In this document: in pieces, positions 32,589-42,709 of the stretch
Layout of the letters: each line of letters begins with the position of its first letter
How positions within the stretch are numbered: the stretch's first letter is position 1
Assembly (NCBI RefSeq): GCF_963678635.1
Contig: NC_087068.1
Coordinates: 48,629,724-48,693,723 of the forward strand
Origin: Symsagittifera roscoffensis
Lineage: Eukaryota; Xenacoelomorpha; Acoela; Convolutidae
Length of the DNA stretch: 64,000 nucleotides
Direction: 5' to 3'
Translations under genes and position numbers: made by a program
Notes under the pieces: model-generated
Told to the model about the DNA's origin: nothing
What the model saw: the letters and a program-made list of their open reading frames with translations, nothing else
The model's database searches: none

Positions 32589-34384
32589 GCCGCCAACTTG
32601 GATCACTACACCGATCAAATTCCCATCCAACCAATCTTACCTCTCAAATCCCAATCATACCACTTTTTGCTTTTCCGCCACCCGATTTTCCATCTAGTAA
32701 TGTAACATCAGGCATGAATTCCGACAATAACTCACATATTTCAGTTTTATACTCCATCTCACAGCTAAATAACCCGAATATTGAAACCCCCGATGAATTT
32801 GCCGACTCAGAACCATCCCCATCCAATAATTTTCATAACCCTTCTAATTTTTCTCAACCTCCTTTTCAACCCATATTGTCCAATAACACTGACCCAATCA
32901 CTCCCACACCCTCTTATGCTTCCCAAGTTACCCCAACCTATTCCTCATACCATTCTGACCAATCATCTCATTCTCCAGACACCCCCCGAATCTCCCCAGA
33001 GCTAGATAATTTTATTACCCTCCAACAACAACCCTACCACCTTAACACCCCGACCATAAACCAAATCTCCTCCACTACAAATTCATCCAATCCCCCTACA
33101 CCCTCTTCAAATTATACTGAATCATTAACACCATCATCCACATCCACTATATCTTCACTAAACACTAACAGAGCTTACCGCACTTTTAAAAGAAAATTCC
33201 CCAACCATCCTTTCCCAGCAAAACCAGGAACAGCCCGTGAATACATCAACCACCCCCAGCATACTAACACTAAAGAATTTTTAGCTATCACTTTACCCTC
33301 GTTTCCACAATACACCTTAAACACCCCTCACGACGCTAACGAAACACGCAACTTTGTAGATGAATACGTTTTAATGCCCACTCTCTCTTGGACCTCATAC
33401 TATCATTTCACTAACCCTCTTTGCTTACCTTTATCCAGCACTTCCATCGATATAGACCGAAACAAAGACATGCTATATCAACTAACTACACCACTAACCG
33501 CTAGACAGTTTACTTACGTTGGATATAAAAAATCACTAAAAATACACACTGCACCTAGAGCTAATGAATATACACTAGAATACTACGATCACAACATCAT
33601 TAGAGCTAACCAAGATCAATTCTTAGACGACGATCGCTTCGCTAATCCACAAATCACCGAGAAATTTTTCATCAAGACACCATATGTATTTACACTAAAC
33701 ATCTTCGACCGAAAGTTTGATCACATTATTTCAGAAGCACTAACAAACACACAAGCATACGAAAGTTTCAAAGAACGCTTCCAAATCTTTTCACTAACCT
33801 TTCATTTCCTTGCACCACACGAAAGAGATTTGCACTGCTCACATGATATTATGTTACGCACTAAACAAACACATACATACAGTTACTATCGTTTCATCCA
33901 AAATCACTTTGACCTCCACACACCCTCTAGACAACCACACCATCGTTTTCAATTCATCAATTCAAAATACACTTCACCGTATTTCCTAAATTTCACATAT
34001 TGTATTAAAAACACTAACCTCCATGGTATTCTTCGTAATTATGACCCCATAACCCAAATGTACATTTTCTGCCCCATCACCAAGACCTTCAACGCCGAAG
34101 AATCCCGACCCTTCCTTATCCCGCACGAGTTCCTACAACCTATAGAAATCCCAATTTTAGAATTCATCCACAACACTAAATTTAACCACAAATTATATAA
34201 CTTAATCCAAAACACACCTTATGAGTTTGCAGTAGGCACTGAAGAACTAACCACTATTAAGGCACTTCAATTGCTTTGGCCACTGCTTCAAACTAAAAAT
34301 ATCATCCGCATCTTAGCTAAACTACTAACAACTTCAGAACTAATTCACGACATCTTCCCCCACGGTTTTTTCCCCGACGACTAA
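32585..34384 (+). CDS. Intact 599-aa ORF of unknown function after the glycoprotein
   Basis: It starts inside the glycoprotein stop (ATGA), a layout typical of termination-reinitiation. Residues 1 to about 205 are low-complexity Ser/Pro/Asn/Thr-rich and probably disordered. A short basic patch (YRTFKRKFPNHPFPAKPG) begins near residue 197. The remaining ~390 residues look globular and alpha/beta, rich in Phe, Tyr, His and Leu, ending in a hydrophobic helical region (ALQLLWPLL, IIRILAKLL). There is no signal peptide or obvious membrane span, zinc finger or polymerase motif. A disordered N-terminus plus compact C-terminus would fit a structural or phospho/matrix-type viral protein, but that is inference. 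It ends TAA, then 3 nt later a strong splice donor. Confidence 0.65.
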   Translation: MSRQLGSLHRSNSHPTNLTSQIPIIPLFAFPPPDFPSSNVTSGMNSDNNSHISVLYSISQLNNPNIETPDEFADSEPSPSNNFHNPSNFSQPPFQPILSNNTDPITPTPSYASQVTPTYSSYHSDQSSHSPDTPRISPELDNFITLQQQPYHLNTPTINQISSTTNSSNPPTPSSNYTESLTPSSTSTISSLNTNRAYRTFKRKFPNHPFPAKPGTAREYINHPQHTNTKEFLAITLPSFPQYTLNTPHDANETRNFVDEYVLMPTLSWTSYYHFTNPLCLPLSSTSIDIDRNKDMLYQLTTPLTARQFTYVGYKKSLKIHTAPRANEYTLEYYDHNIIRANQDQFLDDDRFANPQITEKFFIKTPYVFTLNIFDRKFDHIISEALTNTQAYESFKERFQIFSLTFHFLAPHERDLHCSHDIMLRTKQTHTYSYYRFIQNHFDLHTPSRQPHHRFQFINSKYTSPYFLNFTYCIKNTNLHGILRNYDPITQMYIFCPITKTFNAEESRPFLIPHEFLQPIEIPILEFIHNTKFNHKLYNLIQNTPYEFAVGTEELTTIKALQLLWPLLQTKNIIRILAKLLTTSELIHDIFPHGFFPDD

Positions 34385-34387
34385 CAG

Positions 34388-34464
34388 GTAAGTATGAATT
34401 AAATGAATATTACTAACTAATTAAAAAATAAAAACTCACCATACTTTATTCATGTTTTCTTTAG
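34388..34464 (+). other. Predicted 77-nt intron just after the ORF stop
   Basis: Donor CAG|GTAAGTAT begins 3 nt after the stop codon. A perfect TACTAAC branch-site word lies at 34411-34417, and the acceptor TTTTCTTTAG ends at 34464. All three core signals have correct order and spacing for a short animal intron. It suggests the transcript is nuclear and spliced in its 3' untranslated region. Confidence 0.55.
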
Positions 34465-36420
34465 ATTTTTAGCCTTCATCCTCGATCATCTGAAAAATTC
34501 ACAAAAGAAAAATAAAAAATAGCAAACTTCTTCAAAACTGTTTAAGACCCCATTAAACTTTTGCACCAACAATTAATAAATATAATACCAATGCAGTAAA
34601 TTAATTTATAAAATTTTCCCCCAAAGCAGTAAAACTAATTATGATGAAAATTTGTATCTTAAAATTCCCCCATAACTAGCAGTAAATTTCCAAATTCTAG
34701 GCAGTAAATTAATAAAATGCAATTGCAGTACTAACCTTTTCATATTTTCATTCATTCGCACAGAAATTCTATCCACACTCGCACAGCTCGCCCACGAAGA
34801 ATTGTTTAAAATAATGAATTTCAGTTTCAAGTTTTCACACTCAACAACTCTAACATATAATAACATGTTTCAAACTTTCCTTTAACCCGGTTGGAAAGGA
34901 ATCATATACTAAACAAAACTAACCAACGCAGCTTACTAAATACCACAAATCATAGAATAACCGCATGACTAAGAAAAGGAAACCAACGGTACCCAAACCG
35001 GATTAACCCAGTTTAAAACTGGATAATTTATTCTTTTGAAGACTATTACAAAGTCTTAGAAAGAAATAATAAAACACAAAAAAGTCGAAAGACAAACCCA
35101 TACCACGAACAATTTGCTTTTTGAAAAAAGGACACAACCAATGAAACATAAGAAAAACCACAACAAACCCAACATAAAACGTTGTCACATAACAGGACCC
35201 CTCACAAAAACCGCATGAAATCATACTCCCACTCCTGGCCTAACCCACCAGGAAGGACGTCCTGAGCATGCTCTATAGCCGGCCTAACCCACCGCGCTAC
35301 ATCCACGCTTTGTGACCACACCTCTATTTTTAATAAGAGCTACTCAAGGGTGAGTAACTCTTCAAAATAACCAAACTAAAACAAAAAGCTTTTGTGAAAA
35401 CAACTAACTAAAATCATTATTAAAAAATATTAAACTAATAAAAGTTTTATAAAATGTAAAATCACATGATGCAATATATAGATCAGAATACAACACCAAG
35501 GACGAACCTCAAAAGACAAGACGACCCCACTACACTCGAGAGAGAATGACCAACTACAATCGATATGCCGCTCACAACCACAACTCAAAGGATTTAGAGT
35601 ACGACTTGACTTCGCAGAAAAGGACTTCATTGAACTAGACCAATGACCACCTCGATGTTCAAGTATACGTACAGATCCGAGTAACCAGGCATCCCCTCCA
35701 CGCACAATCTCCACGCCATTCCCAAGCTAGATCAGACACAAAAGAAGTTCTCCCCGAAGAACAGAAAAAACCTGACATAGCCAACCATTCTGAAATCAGA
35801 ATTGATTTTGTTGCAAAGAAGAAGCGGAAGAAAATTATGATGTTCGCCAAATACCAACGTCCATCATCCACCCTTGAATTACAGAAGAACTGTTCTAAAA
35901 AACTCTGTAAAACCCGGATGGGTGGAACCTGATCAAAACTATATTTTATGATTGGATAAATTAAATGTTTTACCAATGTAAAGTATTTAATATTAACCAA
36001 TCATGATCCATCTAACTAACAACCCACTTATTTGTAAGTGCTGAAGTTACTTGTAATTTCAGCACCAGAGAGATTTGAATTTAACTTAGAAATTAGTTGG
36101 ACTCTCCCGAGCACTTCAGCAGCCGCAATAAACCAGTATACCCTAGATCTATTGAGCCTAGCAGAGACTAGTTAAACAACCTGAGACTAGATAGTATAAG
36201 AGTAAGATTAGGATCGGTATTAGACTAAGAAGTTGCACGAATCTATCCGGCCGAAAATAAGATAGCGTGACGAGCAGACGGTGTACCCTATCCGAAATTA
36301 CTCTATGAGTTACACCTCGGTCCTAACTCAAGACCTAAAATATAAATCTGATTAAAAAAGCAAGGTTAAGAACTCATTAAGCGTAAGATCGACGATAATT
36401 ATCTTGCAACTGCATCTGAA
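34465..36420 (+). other. G-poor 3' non-coding region of the viral-like block
   Basis: The same A/C-rich plus-strand composition continues for ~2 kb, which ties it to the ORFs. Several short hairpins occur, such as CCTGG...CCAGG around 35236-35252. The word GGCCTAACCCACC is present twice (35237-35249 and 35282-35294). AATAAA occurs near 36128 and elsewhere. The last ~420 bp (about 36000-36420) are more complex and could be an LTR or regulatory end, but I could not find a second copy upstream, so no LTR is called. Antisense ORFs of 94 and 113 codons here follow from the composition. Confidence 0.45.
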
Positions 36421-36431
36421 AAAAAATCAAG

Positions 36432-36440
36432 TTACTGATT

Positions 36441-36506
<66 letters not shown>

Positions 36507-36515
36507 AATCAGTAA
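36432..36515. repeat. (TA)n capped by a 13-bp inverted repeat
   Basis: TTACTGATTGTGA (36432-36444) is exactly reverse-complemented at 36503-36515, and everything between is alternating TA. The whole 84 bp can fold into one hairpin. It marks the right edge of the G-poor block. Confidence 0.9.
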
Positions 36516-36585
36516 TTTAAATTTTTTCATTTATATATTTAGACTTTTGATACTGTATTGAATTCCTCAATTTTTAGTTTTCAAA

Positions 36586-36681
36586 CTGAATTACTGAATA
36601 AAGATCCTCGAGTGTGTTGTTTCGTAGACACACCTGAATTACTGAATAAATGTCTTCGACTGTGTTGTTTCTTAGACACGC
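36586..36681 (+). repeat. Two tandem 48-bp units
   Basis: CTGAATTACTGAATAAA opens both units (36586 and 36634). Both contain TGTGTTGTTTC and TAGACAC, and a third start (CTGAAT) follows at 36682. Divergence is moderate. Confidence 0.85.
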
Positions 36682-36689
36682 CTGAATGA

Positions 36690-37525
36690 TTAAATCACAG
36701 TTCTCACCAAATAAGTTTTTGATATGCTTAGAACTCAGTGGATTAATTTATTAAGAGCACTTTATGGCGTTTTTTTTCCACAGTATTACAAGTGAACGTG
36801 ATTTAACAAAACTCGGATTAAAACTCGGTACTAATTTACGTGTTTGATACATCAAAAATCCTCATCTAGTTAGTAATAACCATCGCTTAAAACCGTTGTT
36901 CCAAATTTATTCGAGGCAAACTAACTGGCACCAAAAATTTTAAAATAGTAAGCGAGAAAAAAAGCTCCAGTTCATCAAGTTTTTGGGGAAGGAAACAAGG
37001 GAGATAAACCAAACCAAAAGATGATTTGTTAAAAAACTTTCATCAAACTGTAAGCCTTGAGTCAGTTTCACCAATATTCAGACCACTTAGGGCTTGGCCC
37101 TGATAAAAGTTGCTTTTTGATCGAGACTACATCAATTTTTGTGATCATTACCTTGCTGAAAACAAAAGCTTCTTGACTTTTTTTTTTAGAAATAAGCTAA
37201 AAACCAAAAAAACTAAAAATAGCAAGAAACCGAGCAATTACTTCATTTATAATTCTGTACGTGTAATGACTTATCTGTTTCAAGTGTTTCAAATTAAAAT
37301 CCCCCATTTAGACCAAATTGAAATCCTCCACCCCAGCGTTCAATATAAATAAAATTTGCAAAACGCTGCGTGTAAAATGCCATTTTTCTTTTGGCCGAAA
37401 ACTCGAACTCACAACCAAGATAACAGCCTCCCCTTGAATGGATTTTTTTTGGGTGGGGGAGAAGAATGATAATTTGGTCCTTGTTTTGTTGTTTCGATTC
37501 ATTTTTCTGGGCTGCTAAATTTTGC
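36690..37525. other. Gene-free stretch with repeat fragments
   Basis: A lone hairpin fragment of the dispersed repeat lies at 37088-37107 (AGGGCTTGGCCCTGATAAAA). The rest is AT-rich without recognised genes. Confidence 0.4.
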
Positions 37526-37527
37526 CT

Positions 37528-37790
37528 CGCAGGAAGTGAGCAGTGGTGAAGTGGTTACGTCTCCGCCTCTCAATCGAAAATTTGGTTTTCGAGGCCCACC
37601 ATGATCCGTGCTTGTTGCTTGAGGGTGAGGCAACATTGCCCAACCCAGAAAAACAACCCAAAACAAATGCATGTAAATTCTAAGCAATGGCACAACAGCG
37701 GTTAGCTGTGTAGTTATGATGAGTTGTACGCTCAGATTTTGGTCCTTCCTCTTGTGGATCAATGGTCTCAACATTGAGCAGATATCACGA
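37528..37790 (+). mobile_element. tRNA-derived SINE-like element
   Basis: It has an A-box-like GTGGTGAAGTGGTTACG and, about 45 nt later, a B-box-like GGTTTTCGAGGCCC, spaced as in a pol III type 2 promoter. A non-tRNA body of ~180 bp follows (for example GCAACATTGCCCAACCC, ACAACAGCGGTTAGCTG). The 115-codon minus-strand ORF over it is an artefact. The right part abuts the hairpin repeat that starts near 37795. Confidence 0.55.
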
Positions 37791-37794
37791 AGTT

Positions 37795-38215
37795 CCGCAA
37801 GCCTGAATTTTTGTTCCGACTTTCGAAGAAAGTAAGGATAATACATGCTCGGGTGGTTTTTTTATTCAAACCAATTGTCAAAAATAATTCCATCGGTGGA
37901 TTGGTTCATGGTTCTTCCTGGTCCTAGCTTGGGCGCGGTCACCACTAGATTTTCGTGACTCAAATTTTGCTGTGAAACCCTCACTACATGTGATCTACTA
38001 ACGTGGCAATAAGAGCGCTGTGTTGATGCTGAAACTTTAACCCGCACCACAAAATTGTTCCAAATTCAATTGAGGCCGTCTAATTGGTCTTATTAATTCC
38101 ATGCAGCTTAAGATTCATAGGTTAAAAATATTCCATTAACAAAAAATTATTCGAGACCAATTTATGAACAACCGGAACATTCGGGGCCGTGCCCTGATAC
38201 GAACAGTCGTGTTTG
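37795..38215 (-). repeat. Hairpin-ended dispersed repeat, minus copy
   Basis: It starts with TGTTCCGACTTTCGAAGAAAG (right end inverted) and a T-rich phrase after CTCGGGTGG. It ends with CCGGAACATTCGGGGCCGTGCCCTGATACGAACAGTCGTG, described here in parts: a GGGGCCGTGCCC hairpin and then the GATACGAACAGTC end. The interior has diverged or been replaced. Confidence 0.65.
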
Positions 38216-39212
38216 TTAAAAGGACACCTAGGGGCCTTGGAAATTATACGACAAAAAGATTAGACGACCGTAAAAAAACGGAATTGAGACAATAACTTTT
38301 TGTGATTTTAGACGACAAGAGGTGAGCAAACAAATTTTTTGCCTAGAATGAAGTTATACATACACAAAAAGATTATCAAAAAGTTTATTTTATGATTTAA
38401 TTAGAAAACAATAACTAAAAAAGGAAACTACATTTTAGAAAAGCGTAAAATATACAACTGTGAGTTTTTTAACCTGATTTGTGGTTGAACAACCAGTATT
38501 TACTCGAGCAAAAGATAATTTAGGTCTGTAAACAAATTCCACGCAGTTTGCACGCAGTTTATTGTCTAAAATCCGTAAATTTCTGGTCGTCTATTTTTCT
38601 AACTGGAGACACATATTCTATAGTCTGATCAAAGACAACTAGACTGGTCTATTGAGGGAAAAAATACAGCAAAAACCAATCTTGTTTCTTCAATTCTTCA
38701 ATCAATTGTAAAAAGTATAATTAGCAGAAACACTGGGGGAAGTTTTTAACAGTTTTTGGCAGATATTCTTTCAAGCAACCAATAGTCGATTAACCCAACT
38801 TTATCAATCAATTTCTTGTTATAATCATTGACAGAAAGTAATGTCAATCAATTTCTTCATTGACTAATTTTCTAGTTTTTCCGCAAAGTAGCGTTCAATT
38901 TTATCGTTTTACTCGTTCTCAAATTCACTGTCTAGATCAGAACACTGTCCTTGTCAATCATACTTTCTAATCTTGTAATCGTGTCAGCAAATTTATAAGC
39001 TTTTAATTATTTTCGCATACTAACTGAAGACAGAGTAGTTCATTTGACATTCTTTTTGATTTTCTTAATTATTTGTGACAAAAGTTAGTTTTTTGAAAAC
39101 GCATTTAGAATATACAAGGCACAGTAAAAAACTTAGTTGGGTTCAATGGTATCTGAGAAGCAGCAACAGCAAGGGGGCTATTCTTTTTTGTCAAATTGCT
39201 CATAAACTTTTT
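38216..39212. other. Gene-free AT-rich stretch
   Basis: No coding or repeat signal was recognised. If the exon at 39213-39358 is real, this would be 3' untranslated and intergenic DNA. Confidence 0.4.
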
Positions 39213-39358
39213 TCACGCCGCTGAACCGATGAATTTTTCAAGCGACCGACCCATTTTTAATTGTGTATTTGAATTTTTTCGATGAAAATGCCATGCAAAT
39301 GGTAGGCTGTCCGTTCCACCCGTTAGAGGCGGATTCACTGCACTAGCAACTTCAATTT
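39213..39358 (-). CDS. Candidate 3'-terminal exon of an unidentified gene
   Basis: Reading the minus strand, a T-rich tract ending TTGAATTGCAG precedes an open stretch of 47 codons closed by TGA (39215-39213), entering in phase 2. The peptide is unusually protein-like for this region: NPPLTGGTDSLPFAWHFHRK, then LKMGRSLEKFIGSAA. The exon is a GC-richer island in AT-rich DNA. I do not recognise the family and saw no convincing upstream exon in the next kilobase, so a long intron would be needed. Confidence 0.4.
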
Positions 39359-40165
39359 CTGCAATTCAAATAAAAATAAAAAAACCTAACCTTCTTGATG
39401 AAATGCACTTTTATAGTGTGTGTCTGACTTAATGCACTTTTGCTTTAAGAATAATTTTCATCTGAAACAAAACATCAAATTTTCCCAAAAAACACACCAA
39501 ATTGTCATTTTTTAAGGGTGAACAGTTTTGTTAATCTACAAAAACGCAAGGTTTCAGAAAATGAAGCAGACAAAATTAGAATGTAAAAAAGTCATCAATA
39601 GCTGAAATTTAAATAAAAAGACAATAATTAAATTTAAATTTATAACTTATCCGTTTCAGACATCAATGGATTCGTCTGAATCGTTTTAATTTACATTTCT
39701 GTCTGAAAAAAAATCATTCTTCTTATAAAAGAACCAAAAGCCTGTTGAGTTTGCTCAAGTTTTTTAACATGTTAACAGTTAAACTCTATAAAGTTTTGTC
39801 AGAATACGTTTTTTTTTATTTGAGTAAAAGCGCTGTAAACATCAAAACTATTTCAAGACGTTAGTCGTAAATATTTAAGATCAAAGTCATACTTAAAAAA
39901 ATTATTAAAGAAAGAATTATAACAAGCTTATGAAAAGAAAGACTAGCTGGAAATCATCCTGATTGATCAACAGGACTTAGCAGAAAAAAACTATAATGAT
40001 TTAATTCTTGTTGCTGACGCCATCTGCATGCAAAAAATAGAATTAAAAAACTTAAAATACACCTTAATTTATTCAATTTAATTACTTGTTAAAATGATCA
40101 ATTATTACCAAGGCTTAAAAATCTTCGTATGAATTAATCAAAGCATCCACAACTACTGCAGATTT
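39359..40165. other. Gene-free stretch
   Basis: AT-rich. The segment 39655-39745 weakly resembles 45575-45665 (both contain TTTC-TGTCTGAAAAAA plus ATCAT), suggesting an old dispersed repeat. Nothing else was recognised. Confidence 0.35.
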
Positions 40166-40181
40166 GGGGGGGGGGGGGGGG
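40166..40181 (+). repeat. G16 homopolymer
   Basis: Sixteen consecutive G on the plus strand, in otherwise AT-rich DNA. It is a likely slippage site and a hard spot for sequencing. Confidence 0.95.
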
Positions 40182-40297
40182 TTGCTTGTCTAGGTCCATT
40201 CACATTAATTTAATGGCACCGCAAAGTGATCTTCGGTAAACAATTCAGCGGGTGACTGAGATTCACTACCATTCACAATACCGAACAAACTATATTA

Positions 40298-40603
40298 ATG
40301 TTAATTCGTTTTTATTTTGTACTATGTTTTATGTCCCTTTGCGTTCGATGCTTTTATGCCTGTATCTTCTCCTTATCGCGACCACACGAAACTCCAATAG
40401 TGTTTGATTTCAATTTAGGATATCTAGATACAATGAGTCTACAACGTCCGGGATACAAAATAAAACTAAAACAAATGAAATGGGTCCGCGATTTATCAAC
40501 ACAAGTGCCTAACTGCAATTCAACTCACTGGATTGTTTTCCCGGGAAAACTCGAATCAACTTTTATCTACTCACTGACGATATTGCTATTTTCAAAAGCT
40601 TAA
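40298..40603 (+). CDS. Possible small secreted protein ORF, 101 aa
   Basis: The first 25 residues are strongly hydrophobic and Cys-rich (RFYFVLCFMSLCVRCFYACI), like a signal peptide. The body (LGYLDTMSLQRPGYKIKLKQ, QVPNCNSTHWIVFPG) looks plausible for a protein and has one NST glycosylation site. The C-terminal 12 residues may be intron read-through. No homologue is known to me and no splice sites stand out, so chance is possible. Confidence 0.22.
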   Translation: MLIRFYFVLCFMSLCVRCFYACIFSLSRPHETPIVFDFNLGYLDTMSLQRPGYKIKLKQMKWVRDLSTQVPNCNSTHWIVFPGKLESTFIYSLTILLFSKA

Positions 40604-40699
40604 CTCTCTTAACTACTAGCAGTAACATAGTTTCTTCACTACTAACATTGACACTGACACAGCCTCCATTTTAGCGATAGTGACGCACTTGCAGACCGA

Positions 40700-41195
40700 C
40701 CCGGGTCGAGTCCCAGATTCATGTCCAGACTTTCGCGACAAAACTTTGGCATGTCCAGACTTTCCAGACCAAAATTAGGCATGTCCAGACTTTGGCGTCC
40801 AAAACATGGCATTTCCAGACTTTTGCGACCATGATGATCCGTCGCGACTATCGCGACCGAAGCGGAGGTGGCGCGACCAAAACATCGTGACTCATATTTG
40901 GTATGTCCAGACTCTCGCGACCAAGAGTTGCCATTTCCAGACTTTCGCGACCGAAAAACTAAGGCGCGACTTTCGCGACCGAGGCGGATATGGCGCGACC
41001 CTGCGGGAATGGCCTGACCGGCGCGACCAAATTTAGCTATTTCTAGACTTTTCAGAACAAGATGGAGACGGCGCGATTTTCCAGACCAACATGGAGACGG
41101 CGCGCTTTAAAAAACTATTTCTGGACTTTCTCGACCGAGGTGGAGACGGCGCGACTTTCGCGACCAAGGTGGATACGGCGCGACTCAGGAAACGG
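40700..41195 (+). repeat. GCGACC/CCAGACTTT minisatellite
   Basis: A degenerate array of ~28-34 bp units built from GGCATGTCCAGACTTTCGCG followed by ACCAAAA, grading into GGAGACGGCGCGACTTTCGC units at the right. It shares the GCGACC/TTTCGCG vocabulary with the 13.9-14.3 kb array although the unit differs. Confidence 0.8.
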
Positions 41196-41635
41196 TGTTA
41201 GTCTAGTCTTTCATTCTCTCTCTTGAAAAGTGCTCAAAGTACTTTATGTCGACAGCTAAGTAGCGATTGAAACTCCTCTCCCAAAAATTATGCCGTCTTG
41301 TTAATTTAAGCTCTATTGCTGATCCGCAACATACACACTAGAATTCATATTTTTGTTCTTACTCCTAAGAAGAATAGTTCTATCTAAAATTGAGGACTAA
41401 TCAGTCAGTCTCTTTAAATTAAAATGAAAAACCTAGCGAGGAGAGAATATTGATTCCCAATTTAATCTGCGTAGTTCAACTTGACTTCTTTTTTGAAAGC
41501 TGAATTTCTGTTCAGCAGTTACATAAAAGTCTGATATGGAGTCATACTTAGTTATTTAAGTGAGTCGAACCGTATTCGTAGGTTAAGATCTTCGCTCTGA
41601 CTCAAACGCTGAAACCTGTCCGAGAGGTTTGCCTA
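41196..41635. other. Gene-free stretch
   Basis: No coding, RNA or repeat signal was recognised. Confidence 0.35.
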
Positions 41636-41639
41636 TATG

Positions 41640-42700
41640 TTCGCTCGGGAGACTCTCGAGCTCTTCTTCCCTTCCGACTTCACGCTCCCTTGCGTCACAC
41701 TTTTTCCCGTCTCCCACGATATGTGTTATATGGCTCCACAATTTTTGATTTTAAGCAGCCATTCTTCTTGGGAAACCCTGTCTTGGGACTCACTCAAATT
41801 GAACTTTTCACGATTGTGCTTCCACGAACTCTCGTCTTCTTGACACGTTCCTGGGCCATCAAAGAATACAGCTTACCCTTGGGCCGTCGTTCGCTTCCAT
41901 GCAGCTGTCTCGTCTGGTTGTACTGACTGCTCAACATAACGGTTCAGCATAATGAAATAGTATCTTCTCGGGCTCTTCTTCAAACGGGTCAAATGAATTC
42001 GTCAATTTCATTTTTTTGGCCGAAACAATGTTTTTTTTTCCCGGCAGCATACAGTTACCGTGAATTGTTGTCAAACTTTAACACTTTTGACGACGCTGGT
42101 CCGTACCCAGTAATTCTCTTGCTTTGCTGTGTGCATCTCAAAAGTATTTATCTAGCCATTCCGCAGAACCATGTATCGTCAAAACGTCGTCGTGAAAATT
42201 TGCGTAGAACAGGTGAACTGTATACTGAAATTCATCTCAAGACATCATACTAAACAGCGTGTAGCTCACTCACGTTTTCCGATTGATTGTCGCATTGTAT
42301 ATAAAGTTCAAATATGACTTTATTGTGTCCCACGTCCTTGGATTCTCTCAACGAAACTTCAAAAAGCATTCATTCTTTCTGCGTTGTCTCGTTTCATCTG
42401 TCCGGTACCCTTAGTCTCATACAAAAAAGACTAAGTTTTGTCAATAAGCATTACAAGCACTTGCTTTGCGCTAGAGGTAGTCGTCATTTTTACTGGTCCC
42501 AAAATATCAACTGCCACCGTCCTTTTTTCTAGATCAAGAGGAGGCGAAAACGCCGCACTCTTCTTAAAGGCACCACAAATTGTTCCCTTGGGCAATAAAA
42601 GTTGTGGGGCGAACGATATTCTCCACTATCGACAATACCGGAAACGTTTTGTTAGTTTATCTATAAAAACGAGAAGCAACTATACTATACTACAGCTCAA
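41640..42700 (-). pseudogene. pol: Ty3/Gypsy-type integrase remnant
   Basis: On the minus strand from about 42615 to 42420 one frame reads LPKGTICGAFKKSAAFSPPL and then KRTVAVDILGPVKMTTTSSA and KQVLVMLIDK. This matches the beginning of an LTR-retrotransposon integrase core, where a Val-Asp-(I/L)-Leu-Gly-Pro segment contains the first catalytic Asp and a hydrophobic strand ending in Asp follows. Downstream (to ~41640) the frame is broken by many stops. The end (KRTTAQG, LMAQERVKKTRVRGS) could be the C-terminal integrase tail. Plus-strand ORFs of 68-89 codons here are shadows. Confidence 0.5.
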
Positions 42701-42709
42701 TTACTGATT

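Noticed and set aside
35430-36000. Antisense ORFs of 94 and 113 codons in the 3' region of the viral-like block
   Set aside because: The plus strand is almost G-free, so stop codons are depleted on the minus strand by composition alone. The peptides are Trp/Cys/Ser-rich without motifs.
34465-36420. LTR of a retroelement
   Set aside because: It has plausible length and AATAAA words, but no matching direct repeat, primer-binding site or polypurine tract could be located in this window.
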